From assembly GCA_002213445.1 (NCBI GenBank), contig NJIE01000025.1:62001-126000 (forward strand): DNA of 64,000 bases. Direction: 5' to 3'. A model generated the notes under the pieces. It saw only the letters and a list, made by a program, of their open reading frames with translations, made no database searches and was not told the origin of the DNA. Origin of the DNA: Xenophilus sp. AP218F (GTDB lineage Bacteria; Pseudomonadota; Gammaproteobacteria; Burkholderiales; Chromobacteriaceae). Position 1 is the stretch's first letter, and every line of letters begins with the position of its first letter. A program made the position numbers and the translations under genes. This document shows, in pieces, positions 1 to 9,652 of this stretch.

Positions 1-305
1 AGCACCAGTTCCGCGGCGAAATGCAGCCGCATCAGCCGGTAACGGCGCGGCCAGTCTATCGCCACCGTCGCCGCGTCGCCGGCGGCCAGGCCGTGGTCCG
101 CGTCCAGCGTGTAGACGATGTCCAGGCCCTGCTTTTCCGCCAAGCGCACCGGGCGGCCGGCGATCGTGCCGCTGTCGCTCTCCTGGCCGCCGGAGAAGGC
201 GTAGAAGACGGTGTCGAGCAGCCAGACGCGCGCGCCCTCGACGCGGCTGACGCGGGTGGCCAGCTCGGTCTGGTAGGGATCGGCCCAGAAGCGCTTGCCC
301 CTCAT
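1..305 (-). CDS. Alanyl-tRNA editing protein (AlaX type), partial at window edge
   Basis: Only the first ~101 codons are inside the window. The N-terminal part reads FYAFSGGQESDSGTIAG, which is the typical second-additional-domain signature of AlaX and of the AlaRS/ThrRS editing domain. It is followed near the edge by LMRLHFAAELVL, at the position where the family has its first metal-binding His motif. Family members hydrolyse Ser-tRNA(Ala) or Gly-tRNA(Ala) in trans. The ATG at 305 overlaps the stop of the upstream GNAT gene (ATGA), so the two are probably translationally coupled. The rest of the metal site lies outside the window and cannot be checked. Confidence 0.8.
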   Translation of the reverse strand, partial: MRGKRFWADPYQTELATRVSRVEGARVWLLDTVFYAFSGGQESDSGTIAGRPVRLAEKQGLDIVYTLDADHGLAAGDAATVAIDWPRRYRLMRLHFAAELV

Positions 306-751
306 GTCCGTTCCTCCTCGCCTCGCAGGCGCTGGTAGACCCCGGACTCCAGCCGCTCCATCAAACGTTCCGGCCGCGACAGGCCGCCGAAGCCGAATTG
401 CGCGTACAAGCCATGCGCGTCGGCGGTGGCCAGCAGCATGCGCCGCAGGTTTTGCAGCGCGGGATGCGCCAGCACCGCCACCAGCAGCCGCTTGGACACG
501 CCCTGCCCGCGCCAGGCGGGCAGCACGAACACGTCGGCCAGATAGGCGAAGGTGGCCTGGTCGCTGATGACGCGGGCGAAGCCGATTTGCGCGCCGTCCG
601 CTGCGTAAGCGCCAAAGCACAGCGAGTGGCTCAGCGAGCGCTCGAACACTTCGCGCGGCAGGCCGGCGGCCCAGTACGACTCCTCGCTCAGATAGCGGTA
701 GATCGTCTCGCGATCCAGCCGCGCCGGATCGGCGTCTATCGTCGGTTCCAC
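302..751 (-). CDS. GNAT family N-acetyltransferase
   Basis: A 149-residue acetyltransferase with the acetyl-CoA loop VLPAWRGQGVSKRLL and a C-terminal YAQFGFGGL, both standard for GNAT proteins. The N-terminal segment with LSEESYWAAGLPRE resembles small GNAT proteins of unknown substrate. I chose the GTG at 751 because GGGAG lies 6 bases upstream and the family-like sequence begins there; the open frame extends to 820, giving an alternative longer form. It overlaps the AlaX gene by ATGA at its 3' end. The substrate cannot be told from sequence. Confidence 0.8.
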   Translation of the reverse strand: MEPTIDADPARLDRETIYRYLSEESYWAAGLPREVFERSLSHSLCFGAYAADGAQIGFARVISDQATFAYLADVFVLPAWRGQGVSKRLLVAVLAHPALQNLRRMLLATADAHGLYAQFGFGGLSRPERLMERLESGVYQRLRGEEERT

Positions 752-949
752 GGCAGGCTCCCGCCAGAAGGAAAGCGCCCAGCGTAAACCGCGCGCCGCC
801 ATCCGGCAAGCCAGCGGCATGATCGGAAATAGAATCTGGCTTCATGGCGCTGATTTTGCGCATGAAATTGCGCGAAATGGGCCATCAAGCCGTTGCCATC
901 AAGAGTAAAAACTCGCAGGATTATGCTTTTGTCCATCCGTCGGCCCGCC

Positions 950-1252
950 ATGAAACACCTGCTCCTGCTGCGCAAACTATTGCTGTCGCTGCTTTTCCTC
1001 ATCCTCGCGTTGTGGCTGATCGGCAGCTTCGGCCACAGGCCGCAGCTGGTGACGCTGGCCGAGTACCTGGGCGACGCGCTGGTGATGGCCGGCGCCTACC
1101 TGCTGCCCACCGTCACCGCCGTGCTGGTGAACAGCCCGCGGCTGAAGAAGATCGCGCTGCTCAACGCGCTGGGCGGCTGGCTGATCCTGCCCTGGCTTCT
1201 GGCCATGGGCTGGGCGCTGAAGCGCGACGACCTGACCACCGACCCATCCTGA
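950..1252 (+). CDS. Superinfection immunity family small membrane protein
   Basis: A 100-residue protein with two or three hydrophobic segments. The C-terminal half (YLLPTVTAVLVNSPRLKKI, then ALLNALGGWLILPWLLAMGWALK) matches the pattern of the superinfection-immunity family named after phage T4 Imm: LLPT, a basic connector, then LN..GW...W..A..WA. Most chromosomal members have no proven role in phage exclusion. The ATG at 950 begins MKHLLLLRKLL; an in-frame ATG at 923, preceded closely by AGGA, is an alternative. It stands alone between a leftward gene pair and tyrB. Confidence 0.6.
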   Translation: MKHLLLLRKLLLSLLFLILALWLIGSFGHRPQLVTLAEYLGDALVMAGAYLLPTVTAVLVNSPRLKKIALLNALGGWLILPWLLAMGWALKRDDLTTDPS

Positions 1253-1306
1253 CAGACCGTCCCCAAGACGGCGCTTATCGCTGCACACCATGAAGGAGAG
1301 ACCCTG

Positions 1307-2500
1307 ATGTTCCAACACGTTGACGCCTACGCCGGCGACCCGATCCTGTCGCTGGTGGAGGCCTTCGCCAAAGACCCGCGCGCGGAAAAGGTGAACCTCA
1401 GCATCGGCCTGTATTACGACGGCGCCGGCCGCATTCCGCAGCTGAAAGCCGTGGAACAGGCCATCGCCGCGCTGGCGCGCCAGCCGGCCCAGCCCTGCAC
1501 CTATCTGCCGATGGAGGGCATGGCGCCGTACCGCGCCGCCATCCAGCGCCTGCTGTTCGGCGCGGACAGCCCGCTGCTGGCCGAAGGCCGCGTCGCCACC
1601 ATCCAGACCCTGGGCGGCTCCGGCGCGCTCAAGGTGGGCGCGGATTTCCTCAAGCGCTACTTCCCCGCATCGCAGCTGTGGGTGAGCGATCCCACCTGGG
1701 ACAACCACGTCGCCATCTTCGAAGGCGCGGGCATTCAGGTAAACCGCTATCCCTACTTCGACCCGGCCACCCGCGGCGTGGATTTCGCCGCCATGCTGCA
1801 AACGCTGGAAACGCTGCCGGAACACGCCATCGTGCTGTTGCACCCCTGCTGCCACAACCCCACCGGCTCCGACCTCAGCAACGCGCAGTGGGACGAGGTG
1901 GCGGCGCTGATTCGCCGCAAGGGGCTGATCGCCTTCATGGACATCGCCTACCAGGGCTTCGGCGCGGGCCTGGAGGAAGACGCTTACGCCATCCGTGCGC
2001 TGGCCGCCACCGGCGCGTCCTTCTTCGTCAGCAACTCCTTCTCCAAGATCTTCTCGCTGTACGGCGAGCGCTGCGGCGGCCTGTCGGTGGTGTGCCAGGA
2101 CCGCGCCGAAGCCGGCCTGGTGCTGGGCCAGCTCAAGGCTACCGTGCGCCGCAACTACTCCAGCCCGTCCACCTACGGCGCGCGGCTGGTGAGCACGGTG
2201 CTCAACGACGCCGAACTGCGCGCCCTGTGGGTGAAAGAAGTCGACGCCATGCGCCAGCGCATCCAGGCGATGCGCGGCGTGCTGGTCAAAGTGCTGAAGG
2301 AAGCGCTGCCGGAGCGGGATTTCGGCTACCTGACCAGCCAGCGCGGCATGTTCAGCTACACCGGCTTCAGCCAGGCGCAGGTGGACGCGCTGCGCGAGCG
2401 CTTCGGCGTCTATCTGGTGGGCACCGGCCGCATGTGCGTGGCCGGCCTGAACGAAGGCAACGCCGCCTACGTGGCGGAAGCCTTCGCCCAGGTGCAATAA
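1307..2500 (+). CDS. tyrB: Aromatic amino acid aminotransferase (class I/II, PLP)
   Basis: A 397-residue fold-type I aminotransferase, full length for the aspartate/tyrosine transaminase subgroup. Visible marks are the N-terminal [13 protein letters not shown], the [13 protein letters not shown] motif, and [14 protein letters not shown], whose lysine at about residue 247 forms the Schiff base with pyridoxal phosphate. [11 protein letters not shown] near the C-terminus contains the carboxylate-binding Arg. It transfers amino groups between aromatic amino acids (or aspartate) and 2-oxoglutarate in the cytoplasm. A GAAGGAGAG Shine-Dalgarno precedes the ATG. An AspC-type specificity is possible, but the sequence reads closer to TyrB. 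Confidence 0.9.
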   Translation: MFQHVDAYAGDPILSLVEAFAKDPRAEKVNLSIGLYYDGAGRIPQLKAVEQAIAALARQPAQPCTYLPMEGMAPYRAAIQRLLFGADSPLLAEGRVATIQTLGGSGALKVGADFLKRYFPASQLWVSDPTWDNHVAIFEGAGIQVNRYPYFDPATRGVDFAAMLQTLETLPEHAIVLLHPCCHNPTGSDLSNAQWDEVAALIRRKGLIAFMDIAYQGFGAGLEEDAYAIRALAATGASFFVSNSFSKIFSLYGERCGGLSVVCQDRAEAGLVLGQLKATVRRNYSSPSTYGARLVSTVLNDAELRALWVKEVDAMRQRIQAMRGVLVKVLKEALPERDFGYLTSQRGMFSYTGFSQAQVDALRERFGVYLVGTGRMCVAGLNEGNAAYVAEAFAQVQ

Positions 2501-2556
2501 GCGCGCGGCGGCAAGCCGGGCGACACCGCCAGCGGCGGCCTGCCGGCTGCCGTTTG

Positions 2557-3534
2557 TTACGTCTGCCGCCAGCCCCGGCGGGCGACGTCGTCCGCCAGCG
2601 CCAGCCAGCCGGCGTCGTCGTCCAGGCTGGCCAGCCGCAGGCAGCTGGCCGCCAGCTTGACGCTGTGGTCGTCGGCTTGCGCCCGCGCCAGGCGGCGTAT
2701 CTCATCCTCCTGTGCCGGAACCGGCAGCGCGGGCAGCGACAGCGAGGGGCAGGCGTTGTAAAGGTAGATGCCCAGCAGCGCGGCCTGCATCTGCAAGGTC
2801 GCGCTGTCCGGCGCGTCGGCCAGGCCGTGGCCGCGCGCCAGGCTCAATACCGCTTCCCAGCCGGTTACCAGATGCAGCGCGTCGAATTCGCGCCGCGCCT
2901 GGAACAGCAGCCGGGCGTAGCGCCGCTGCTCGCGCGGGCCGGCCAGCAGGCCTGGCGGCAATCGCTCCGGCAGGCCCGGCAAGGCCAGCGCCGCTTCGAT
3001 ATCGCCGATGATCAGGCGCGCCTCCTCCGGCAGCGTCAGGGGGGCGGCCTGCCAGGCGCGCAGGGTTTCGCCCAGGCCGCGCGCGGCGGCCGCCCGCCCC
3101 GGCAAAGGCAGCAAGCGCCAGTTGGCCAGCGCGTAGGCCAGGGCGGCGTCCACTTCCGGCGCCGTCCCGCCGCGCACGGCGTAGGCCAGCCGGATCACGC
3201 CGTGGAAAGAGGCGGAAGCCGGCGCGGCCAGCGTCAATTGCAGCCGGCCGGGCCAATGACGCGCCCACTCGCCGCGCGCGCGCTCCCAGGCCAAGCGCCG
3301 CCGCCAGGCTCCCTCGCTGGCCGGATCGCCCAGCCAGCCGGCAGTGTCGGCGATGTCCCGGCCATCGTCGGGCGTCGCTTCCAGATGATCGCGGCGCGCG
3401 GTCCGGCGTCGACACTCCGCCTCGCCCGCGCCCAGCTCCGCCAACGCCTGCGCGACCATGGGCAGGTGATTGCTCAAGCCCCCGCGATAGCCGCCGCCGT
3501 AAGCCAGCAACTCGATCAGCGTCTCTCCGAGCAT
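2557..3534 (-). CDS. Questin oxidase family protein
   Basis: A 325-residue protein with the two landmarks of the questin oxidase (AflY/DUF4243) family: GGLSNHLPMVAQALAELGA near residue 20 and FHGVIRLAYAV near residue 110. Fungal members take part in Baeyer-Villiger type oxidation of polyketides. Bacterial members are mostly uncharacterised, so only the family name is safe. The frame has the GC bias of a real gene throughout, and GGGAGAACCTC lies just before the ATG. It is convergent with tyrB and follows gpmA on the same strand after about 90 bases. Confidence 0.75.
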   Translation of the reverse strand: MLGETLIELLAYGGGYRGGLSNHLPMVAQALAELGAGEAECRRRTARRDHLEATPDDGRDIADTAGWLGDPASEGAWRRRLAWERARGEWARHWPGRLQLTLAAPASASFHGVIRLAYAVRGGTAPEVDAALAYALANWRLLPLPGRAAAARGLGETLRAWQAAPLTLPEEARLIIGDIEAALALPGLPERLPPGLLAGPREQRRYARLLFQARREFDALHLVTGWEAVLSLARGHGLADAPDSATLQMQAALLGIYLYNACPSLSLPALPVPAQEDEIRRLARAQADDHSVKLAASCLRLASLDDDAGWLALADDVARRGWRQT

Positions 3535-3624
3535 GAGGTTCTCCCTTGAAAGGTTACGCCCGAGTCTGTTTCGGCGCTCGACAAAATGCCAATTGAATTT
3601 CAGGATCGGCGATATAGCATCGGA

Positions 3625-4341
3625 CTATGCCCCGACCTGCGGCGAGCCATCCTCGTTCAGGTAATAGCGGCGCAACGGCCGCAGATCGGCGTCCAGCCGG
3701 TAAACCAGCGGCACGCCGTTGGGAATCTCCAGCGCGGCGATGGCGTCGTCGGCGAGGCCGTCCAGGCGCTTGATCAGCGCGCGCAGGCTGTTGCCGTGCG
3801 CCGAGAGAACGATCCGCCGGCCGGCGCGGATGGCCGGCGCGATCTCGGCGTCCCAGTACGGCAACACCCGCGCCGCCGTGTCGCGCAGGCTCTCGCCGCG
3901 CGGCGCGTCGTCTGCGGCAAGATCGGCGTAGCGGCGCTGGCGCAAGGCCTGCCGCGCGGCGGCTTCGTCCATCGCCGGCGGCGGCACGTCGTAGGAACGA
4001 CGCCACAGCCTGACTTGCTCCTCGCCGTAACGCGCGGCGGTTTCCGCCTTGTTCAGGCCTTGCAGCGCGCCGTAATGGCGTTCGTTCAAACGCCAGTGGT
4101 GCGTGACGGGCAGCCACATCCGGTCCATTTCCGCCAGCGCTTCCCACAAGGTGCGAACGGCGCGCCGCAGCACCGAGGCGTAAGCCGCGTCGAAATCCAG
4201 CCCCGCCCGGCGCAAGGCGCGGCCGGCGGCCCGCGCCTGGGCCAGCCCTTGCTCGGTCAGGTCTACATCCTCCCAGCCGGTGAAGCGGTTTTCGCGGTTC
4301 CACACCGATTCCCCGTGGCGCAACAAAACAAGCGTGTGCAT
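3625..4341 (-). CDS. gpmA: 2,3-bisphosphoglycerate-dependent phosphoglycerate mutase
   Basis: A 238-residue histidine phosphatase superfamily enzyme. The N-terminus [20 protein letters not shown] carries the phospho-accepting His9. [11 protein letters not shown] contains the conserved Glu, and [10 protein letters not shown] the second catalytic His. It interconverts 3- and 2-phosphoglycerate in glycolysis. The open frame extends upstream to 4398, but the ATG at 4341 has GAGGAG at good distance and begins exactly where family members begin. A near-perfect Fur-box match lies 42 bases upstream, matching the iron control known for E. coli gpmA. Confidence 0.95.
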   Translation of the reverse strand: MHTLVLLRHGESVWNRENRFTGWEDVDLTEQGLAQARAAGRALRRAGLDFDAAYASVLRRAVRTLWEALAEMDRMWLPVTHHWRLNERHYGALQGLNKAETAARYGEEQVRLWRRSYDVPPPAMDEAAARQALRQRRYADLAADDAPRGESLRDTAARVLPYWDAEIAPAIRAGRRIVLSAHGNSLRALIKRLDGLADDAIAALEIPNGVPLVYRLDADLRPLRRYYLNEDGSPQVGA

Positions 4342-4382
4342 GGCGACTCCTCGCGTATCGACGGGTCTACCTTGCATTAAAA

Positions 4383-4397
4383 TGAGAATGATTCCCA
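4383..4397 (-). promoter_or_regulatory. Putative Fur box upstream of gpmA
   Basis: TGAGAATGATTCCCA matches the 7-1-7 Fur consensus (TGATAAT-N-ATTATCA) at about 11 of 14 informative positions. It sits 42 bases upstream of the gpmA start. Fur control of gpmA is established in E. coli, which supports the reading. Confidence 0.6.
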
Positions 4398-4595
4398 ATT
4401 GAATTTAAACATGATGCGGTTTGCCGCCCGCTATCCGCGCAAACCGTCCGCGTTCCAGGTGAAACTGGCCGCCGCGCCCTTTACCTTTGTTTGCAATCCG
4501 CCCGGCAGCCGTCAAGCTTGGCCAATACCCCGCGCCTAGAATCCAATGGCGCAAGCACACGCCCACCCTTGTTTCTTCCGCAAAAGATTCGCCGC

Positions 4596-4883
4596 ATGAG
4601 AAGCCTTGCCCGCCATATTCTGCCCACCTCCGCCACCATGCTGGGGGTATGCATGACCGTCATTCCCATCATCAAGCTGATGAAGGTCGGCCACATCGGC
4701 ACCATGATCGACCAGCTGCTGGCCGACGACAGCGTGATCTTCCTGATCAGCGCGCTGCTGTCCTACCTCTCGATACGCCGCGCCAACTGGGGCCGGCTGG
4801 AGCGCCACGCCGACATCGCCTTCATCATCGGCCTGTGCGGCATGTCGGTATGCGCGGTATTGCTGTCTTTTGAATTGCTGTAA
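4596..4883 (+). CDS. Small hypothetical membrane protein
   Basis: A 95-residue protein starting MRSLARHILPTS, with three predicted membrane segments: one near residues 10-30 (MLGVCMTVIPIIKL), one near 50-65 (VIFLISALLSYLSI) and one at the C-terminus (IAFIIGLCGMSVCAVLLSF). Basic residues between segments two and three suggest a cytoplasmic loop. I do not recognise a family with confidence. The open frame extends back to 4491, but that extension is Pro/Ser-rich and not membrane-like. No strong ribosome binding site is visible, so the start is uncertain. Confidence 0.55.
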   Translation: MRSLARHILPTSATMLGVCMTVIPIIKLMKVGHIGTMIDQLLADDSVIFLISALLSYLSIRRANWGRLERHADIAFIIGLCGMSVCAVLLSFELL

Positions 4884-5206
4884 GGCTGGCCGGTTAGCCG
4901 CCAGGCATGCGGCAGTGCGCGGGAAGCCGCGCGCTGCCTCTGCCAGCCGTTGCGCCGGCGTGATGTCCTCTTCCAGGCGAAGAACCGGACAGTCCCGTGC
5001 CGCCAGCCAGGCTTTGTGGCGGACCAAACTGCGGCCTTCGCCGATCCCCGCATGGTACTGCGCCGCCCATGCCAGAAACCCCGGTAGACGGCGCAAACCG
5101 GGTCGGCAAGAAACGGCGGCCCGCCCGCTGCCGCTTCATCCCGCGACAGGGAGACGCCGGAAGCGGCAACAGGAAAACCTGCCAAACGCCCGCTTACGCG
5201 CGGGTT
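4884..5206. other. Gene-poor stretch with a possible decayed coding fragment
   Basis: No intact gene is convincing here. On the minus strand, from about 5137 down to 4873, one frame reads protein-like (LPGFLAWAAQYHAGIGEG, then ARDCPVLRLEEDITPAQRLA) between a stop at 5136-5138 and low-quality sequence beyond about 4870. It has no good start codon, only a TTG at 5096, and it runs into the coding region of the opposite-strand membrane protein. It may be the remnant of a lost gene or chance high-GC reading. Confidence 0.35.
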
Positions 5207-5860
5207 TTACCCGCCCACCGAAACGCAGTCCTCCAGCTCCTCGTCGCTGACTGTGATCGGCATGCTGAAAATCTCGTGAGCTTTTTTGGCGATCTGTTCC
5301 GTCGAGTATTTCGACCAGTACGCCATCCCGGCCGCGCCGGCCAATGGAACCCATTTTGCAAACGTCGCTTTCAGCGCCTGCTGGGTGATTTTGCCGCCCA
5401 AGATGTTGATGATGCGCTGAATCACCCGCAGCGAGGCCCGACGGACAATCAGCTGCCCGCCCCGGATGGTCAGCAGGCCTATCGTACCGCCGCCGGCCGC
5501 AGCGGCGAAAACCGCCATCAGCAACTCCCTATTGATTTTTTGCTCGTGGCCATAAGCGGCGCCGATGTCGTACACCATCGCAATCTGGTTGCGAGTAACC
5601 GCGATGATCTCCGGCACAACGGCCAGCATGCCCCAGGGGCCGGGCGCCAGCCCCGCCGCGCCGGAAATGCCGGCGTTGACCATGGAATAGTTAGATACCA
5701 GCTTCGAGAGGTTGCTCAACTCGGGAGGCGTATTGGAGGGAATTTCGTAATGCTTCTTTCGCTCGTTATAAACCGCATCAAATGCCTCGCCCAAACCTTC
5801 GTTTATTTTATCGGCCATTTTGGCCTTGATATTTTCTGTCATTTTCCGTTCATCACTCAT
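5207..5860 (-). CDS. EcsC/DUF697-like membrane-associated protein
   Basis: A 217-residue protein. Its middle, with NAGISGAAGLAPGPWGML followed by AVVPEIIAVTRNQIAMVYDI, resembles the glycine-rich hydrophobic helices of EcsC-family proteins. The later segment around WVPLAGAAGMAYWSKYST resembles DUF697-type domains. Both families are poorly understood, and no catalytic motif is visible. Two hydrophobic stretches (about residues 65-95 and 115-130) suggest peripheral or integral membrane binding. The second ATG at 5842, behind GGAAA, is an alternative start. It stands alone downstream of the hut operon with opposite-strand neighbours. Confidence 0.55.
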   Translation of the reverse strand: MSDERKMTENIKAKMADKINEGLGEAFDAVYNERKKHYEIPSNTPPELSNLSKLVSNYSMVNAGISGAAGLAPGPWGMLAVVPEIIAVTRNQIAMVYDIGAAYGHEQKINRELLMAVFAAAAGGGTIGLLTIRGGQLIVRRASLRVIQRIINILGGKITQQALKATFAKWVPLAGAAGMAYWSKYSTEQIAKKAHEIFSMPITVSDEELEDCVSVGG

Positions 5861-5967
5861 TCAGAACCACACATCGCCAACCTCGCCGGCCAGGAACTAA
5901 GTCTGATCATTTTCCAGGCAGGGAGGCGCGAAACAAGCGGCACATGATACCACCGCCAAAATGACAA

Positions 5968-5993
5968 AAGGGCAAGCCTGCCGGCTTGCCCTT
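5968..5993 (-). terminator. Rho-independent terminator of the hut operon
   Basis: An 11-bp perfect stem (AAGGGCAAGCC with GGCTTGCCCTT) and a 4-base loop. On the minus strand it is followed by TTTTGTCATTTT, just beyond the hutH stop. Confidence 0.8.
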
Positions 5994-6015
5994 GCTTCAT
6001 GTCATGTCGCGGTAT

Positions 6016-7548
6016 TTACAGCGAAGGCAGCGCGCCGTCGTCTATCAAACCATTGAAGCGCCCGCTGGCCACCAGCGCCGCCGCCTTTTCGATGTCCGGC
6101 GCGAAGTAACGATCCTTGTCGTAGAACGCCACCTGCTCGCGCAGCATCGCCTTGGCGGCTTCCAGTTTCGCGCTGCTCTTGTTCGGGGCGCGGAAGTCCA
6201 CGCCCTGGCAGGCGGCCAGCAGCTCCACCGCCAGAATGCCGGCGGTGTTGCCGGCCATGTCGCGCAGGCGGCGGCCGGCGAAGGTGGCCATCGAGACGTG
6301 GTCTTCCTGGTTGGCGCTGGTGGGCAGGCTGTCCACCGAGGCGGGGTGCGCCAGCGACTTGTTTTCGCTGGCCAGCGCCGCGGAGGTGACCTGGGCGATC
6401 ATGAAGCCGGAATTCACCCCGCCGTTGTTGACCAGGAAAGGCGGCAGCTTGGACAGATTGCTGTCGATCAACAGCGCCATGCGCCGCTCGGACAAGGAGC
6501 CGATTTCGGCGATGGCCAGCGCCAGATTGTCGGCGGCGAAGGCCACCGGCTCGGCGTGGAAGTTGCCGCCGGACAGGATGTCGTTGTCGCCGGCGAACAC
6601 CAGCGGATTGTCGGAGACGGCGTTGGCCTCCACCCGCAGCACCTCGGCCGCCTGGCGGATCTGCGTCAGGCAGGCGCCCATCACCTGCGGCTGGCAGCGC
6701 AGCGAGTACGGATCTTGCACCTTGCCGCAGTCTTCGTGCGAGCGCTCGATGTCGCTGTGGTCCAGCAGTTCGCGATACAGGCGGGCGGCGTCGATCTGGC
6801 CCTGATGGCCGCGCACTTCGTGGATGCGGGCGTCGAACGGGGTGCGGCTGCCCAGCGCGGCTTCCACCGACAGGCTGCCGGCCACGGCGGCGGAGACGTA
6901 CAGGTCCTCGGCGGCGAACAGGCCTTCCAGCGCGAAGGCGGTGGACGCCTGGGTGCCGTTGAGCAGCGCCAGGCCCTCCTTGGGCGCCAGCGTGATCGGT
7001 TCCAGCCCGGCGGAGCGCATCGCCACGTCGCCCGGCACGCGCACGCCGTCGACAAAGGCCTCGCCCTCGCCGATCAGCACCGCGCTCATGTGCGACAGCG
7101 GCGCCAGATCGCCGGACGCGCCCACCGAGCCCTTTTGCGGAATCACCGGGTAGATGCCGCGGTTGAACAGCGTGATCAGCGCGTCGATCACCTGGCGGCG
7201 GATGCCGGAGAAGCCCCGCGAGAGCGAGTTGATCTTCAGCGCCATCACCAGCCGCACGCTGCTGTCGTCCATCGGCGCGCCGATGCCGGCGGCGTGCGAC
7301 AGCACGATGGAGCGCTGCAGCAGCTCCAGTTCCTCGTTGGCGATCTTGGTATTGGCCAGCAAGCCGAAGCCGGTGTTGATGCCGTAGACGGTGCGGCCTT
7401 CGGCCAGCACGCGCGCCACGGTGGCGGCGGAGGCGTCGATGGCCGCGTGGGCGGACGGGTCCAGTTGCAGCTGCAGGCCGGTTTCACGTGAAACGCGGCG
7501 CAGGTCGGCCAGCGTCAACTGGCCCGGTACGATGTTGAGGATGTTCAT
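6016..7548 (-). CDS. hutH: Histidine ammonia-lyase
   Basis: A 510-residue enzyme that converts L-histidine to urocanate and ammonia, the first step of histidine catabolism. [14 protein letters not shown] contains the Ala144-Ser145-Gly146 triad that cyclises to the MIO electrophile. The aromatic ammonia-lyase core ([18 protein letters not shown]-like [23 protein letters not shown]) is complete. The frame is open back to 7878, but family sequence starts at the ATG at 7548 ([10 protein letters not shown]). It is the last gene of the leftward hut operon, followed by a clear terminator, and is separated from hutU by an unusual 376-base gap. Confidence 0.97.
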   Translation of the reverse strand: MNILNIVPGQLTLADLRRVSRETGLQLQLDPSAHAAIDASAATVARVLAEGRTVYGINTGFGLLANTKIANEELELLQRSIVLSHAAGIGAPMDDSSVRLVMALKINSLSRGFSGIRRQVIDALITLFNRGIYPVIPQKGSVGASGDLAPLSHMSAVLIGEGEAFVDGVRVPGDVAMRSAGLEPITLAPKEGLALLNGTQASTAFALEGLFAAEDLYVSAAVAGSLSVEAALGSRTPFDARIHEVRGHQGQIDAARLYRELLDHSDIERSHEDCGKVQDPYSLRCQPQVMGACLTQIRQAAEVLRVEANAVSDNPLVFAGDNDILSGGNFHAEPVAFAADNLALAIAEIGSLSERRMALLIDSNLSKLPPFLVNNGGVNSGFMIAQVTSAALASENKSLAHPASVDSLPTSANQEDHVSMATFAGRRLRDMAGNTAGILAVELLAACQGVDFRAPNKSSAKLEAAKAMLREQVAFYDKDRYFAPDIEKAAALVASGRFNGLIDDGALPSL

Positions 7549-7924
7549 GGCTTCTGTCTCTGATGGTTTTTTTTGTTTGCCCGGCGACGCAGGCTCATAC
7601 CAGCGCCGCCCGTTCTTGCCATTCCTGGCCGGACCGGCTGAGCCGGCCATCGGCCAGCAACGTCGCTTCGCGGCGCTGGCTGATGATTTGCTGCGCGCGG
7701 GATTGTCCAGCGGCTGGCGATTTTGCGCCACGCTGGCCCAACCGCTTGCGGCGTAGATCAAGGTTCCGCTTTGTTGTCCGGGCCAGAGGAAATCGCTGCC
7801 GTCGGCGCGGTGGACGATGAAGCGTTCCGATGACCGGACGCCGATCCAATCCCTTGCCCGCACGGCCAGCTCTCCCATGCTGGGTGCGGCGGAACGCCCC
7901 GCCGGGGCGTCCGTCCGGCGGTGT
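7549..7924. other. 376-base gap between hutU and hutH
   Basis: This stretch continues the open hutH frame (up to 7878), but that extension is not like ammonia-lyases and contains no recognisable domain. I see no HutC-type palindrome and no strong terminator here. It could hold an extra promoter for hutH or be what remains of a lost small gene. Otherwise I see nothing specific. Confidence 0.4.
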
Positions 7925-9595
7925 TTACTTCAGCATCGGCAGGTCCAGCCCCTGCTCTTTGGCGCAATTCACCGCGATGTCGTAGCCGGCGTCGGCGTGG
8001 CGCATCACGCCGGTGGCCGGGTCGTTGCGCAGCACGCGGGACAGACGCTCGGAGGCGGCGTCGCTGCCGTCGCAAACGATCACCACCCCGGCATGCTGCG
8101 AGAAGCCCATGCCCACGCCGCCGCCGTGGTGCAGCGAGACCCAGGTGGCCCCGCCGGCGGTATTCAGCAAGGCGTTGAGCAGCGGCCAGTCGGAGACGGC
8201 GTCGGAGCCGTCGCGCATGCTTTCGGTTTCGCGGTTGGGGCTGGCGACCGAGCCGGAATCGAGGTGATCGCGGCCGATGACGATGGGCGCTTTCAGCTCG
8301 CCGTTCTTCACCATCTCGTTGAAGGCCAGGCCCAGCCGCACGCGGTCTTTCAGGCCCACCCAGCAGATGCGCGCCGGCAGGCCCTGGAAGGCGATGCGCT
8401 CCCTGGCCATGTCCAGCCAGTTGTGCAGGTGCGGGTCATCCGGGATCAGTTCCTTGACCTTGGCGTCGGTCTTGTAGATGTCTTCCGGATCGCCGGACAA
8501 CGCCACCCAGCGGAAGGGGCCGATGCCCTCGCAGAACAGCGGGCGGATATAGGCCGGGACGAAGCCGGGGAAGTCAAAGGCGTTTTGCACGCCCTCTTCC
8601 AGCGCCATCTGGCGGATGTTGTTGCCGTAATCCAGCGTGGCCGCGCCGCGTTGCTGCAAGGTCAGCATGGCGCGCACCTGCGCGGCCATGGATTGCTTGG
8701 CGGCGGCGGACACGGCGGCCGGATCGGTCTTCTGCCGCTCGCGCCATTCGGCCACGCTCCAGCCCTGCGGCAGGTAGCCGTGCACCGGGTCGTGGGCGGA
8801 GGTCTGGTCGGTGACCACGTCCGGGGTGACGCCGCGCGCCGCCAGCTCCGCGAACACGTCGGCGGCGTTGCCGAGCAGGCCCACCGATACCGCCTTGCCC
8901 GATTGCTTGGCGTCCTCCAGAATCGCCAGCGCCTCGTCCAGCGTCTTGGCCTTGCGGTCCACGTAACGGGTTTTCAGCCGGAAATCGATGCGGGTTTCGT
9001 CGCATTCGACGGCGATCATCGAAAATCCGGCCATGGTGGCGGCCAGCGGCTGCGCGCCGCCCATGCCGCCGAGGCCCCCGGTCAGGATCCAGCGGCCTTG
9101 CGGCTTGCCGTCGAAGTGCTGGTTGGCCACCGCGTAAAACGTTTCATAGGTTCCCTGCACGATGCCCTGGCTGCCGATATAAATCCACGAGCCGGCCGTC
9201 ATCTGGCCGTACATCATCAGGCCCTTTTTATCGAGCTCGTTGAAGTGTTCCCAATTGGCCCAGTGCGGCACCAGGTTGGAGTTGGCGATCAGCACCCGCG
9301 GCGCGTTTTCGTGGGTCTTGAACACGCCCACCGGCTTGCCGGATTGGACAAGCAAGGTTTCGTCGTCTTCCAGCCGCCGCAGGGTGTCCAGAATCTTGTC
9401 GTAACATTCCCAGTTGCGGGCGGCGCGGCCGATGCCGCCGTACACCACCAGCGATTGCGGGTGCTCGGCCACCTCGGCGTCCAGATTGTTCTGGAGCATG
9501 CGGTAGGCGGCCTCGGTCAGCCAGCTCTTGCAGGTTTTTTCGCTGCCGCGCGGCGCGCGGATATGGCGGGAGGCGTCAAAACGCGGGTCGGTCAT
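7925..9595 (-). CDS. hutU: Urocanate hydratase
   Basis: A 556-residue NAD+-dependent urocanase, full length for the family. It hydrates urocanate to 4-imidazolone-5-propanoate, step two of the pathway. Visible marks are the glycine-rich [15 protein letters not shown] of the NAD-binding region, the segment with [12 protein letters not shown], and the C-terminal [17 protein letters not shown]. The ATG at 9595 is preceded by AGAGGAGAG. It lies 57 bases downstream of hutG on the same strand. Confidence 0.97.
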   Translation of the reverse strand: MTDPRFDASRHIRAPRGSEKTCKSWLTEAAYRMLQNNLDAEVAEHPQSLVVYGGIGRAARNWECYDKILDTLRRLEDDETLLVQSGKPVGVFKTHENAPRVLIANSNLVPHWANWEHFNELDKKGLMMYGQMTAGSWIYIGSQGIVQGTYETFYAVANQHFDGKPQGRWILTGGLGGMGGAQPLAATMAGFSMIAVECDETRIDFRLKTRYVDRKAKTLDEALAILEDAKQSGKAVSVGLLGNAADVFAELAARGVTPDVVTDQTSAHDPVHGYLPQGWSVAEWRERQKTDPAAVSAAAKQSMAAQVRAMLTLQQRGAATLDYGNNIRQMALEEGVQNAFDFPGFVPAYIRPLFCEGIGPFRWVALSGDPEDIYKTDAKVKELIPDDPHLHNWLDMARERIAFQGLPARICWVGLKDRVRLGLAFNEMVKNGELKAPIVIGRDHLDSGSVASPNRETESMRDGSDAVSDWPLLNALLNTAGGATWVSLHHGGGVGMGFSQHAGVVIVCDGSDAASERLSRVLRNDPATGVMRHADAGYDIAVNCAKEQGLDLPMLK

Positions 9596-9652
9596 GGGAG
9601 TCTCTCCTCTGTAAAACGATGGTTGGCCTGCAGGCGGGGCCGTCTGGTTCCG

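Noticed and set aside
950-1252. Phage-defence role for the superinfection-immunity-like protein
   Set aside because: Only family resemblance supports it. There are no phage genes, toxin or defence genes nearby, so no such role is claimed.
977-2497. A 506-codon minus-strand frame opposite tyrB
   Set aside because: It is the codon-register mirror of tyrB, with low-complexity Ala/Gln/His-rich translation and no recognisable domain.
7549-7878. A 110-residue N-terminal extension of HutH
   Set aside because: The extension has no similarity to ammonia-lyases, and the normal HutH N-terminus [10 protein letters not shown] begins at an ATG in the expected place.
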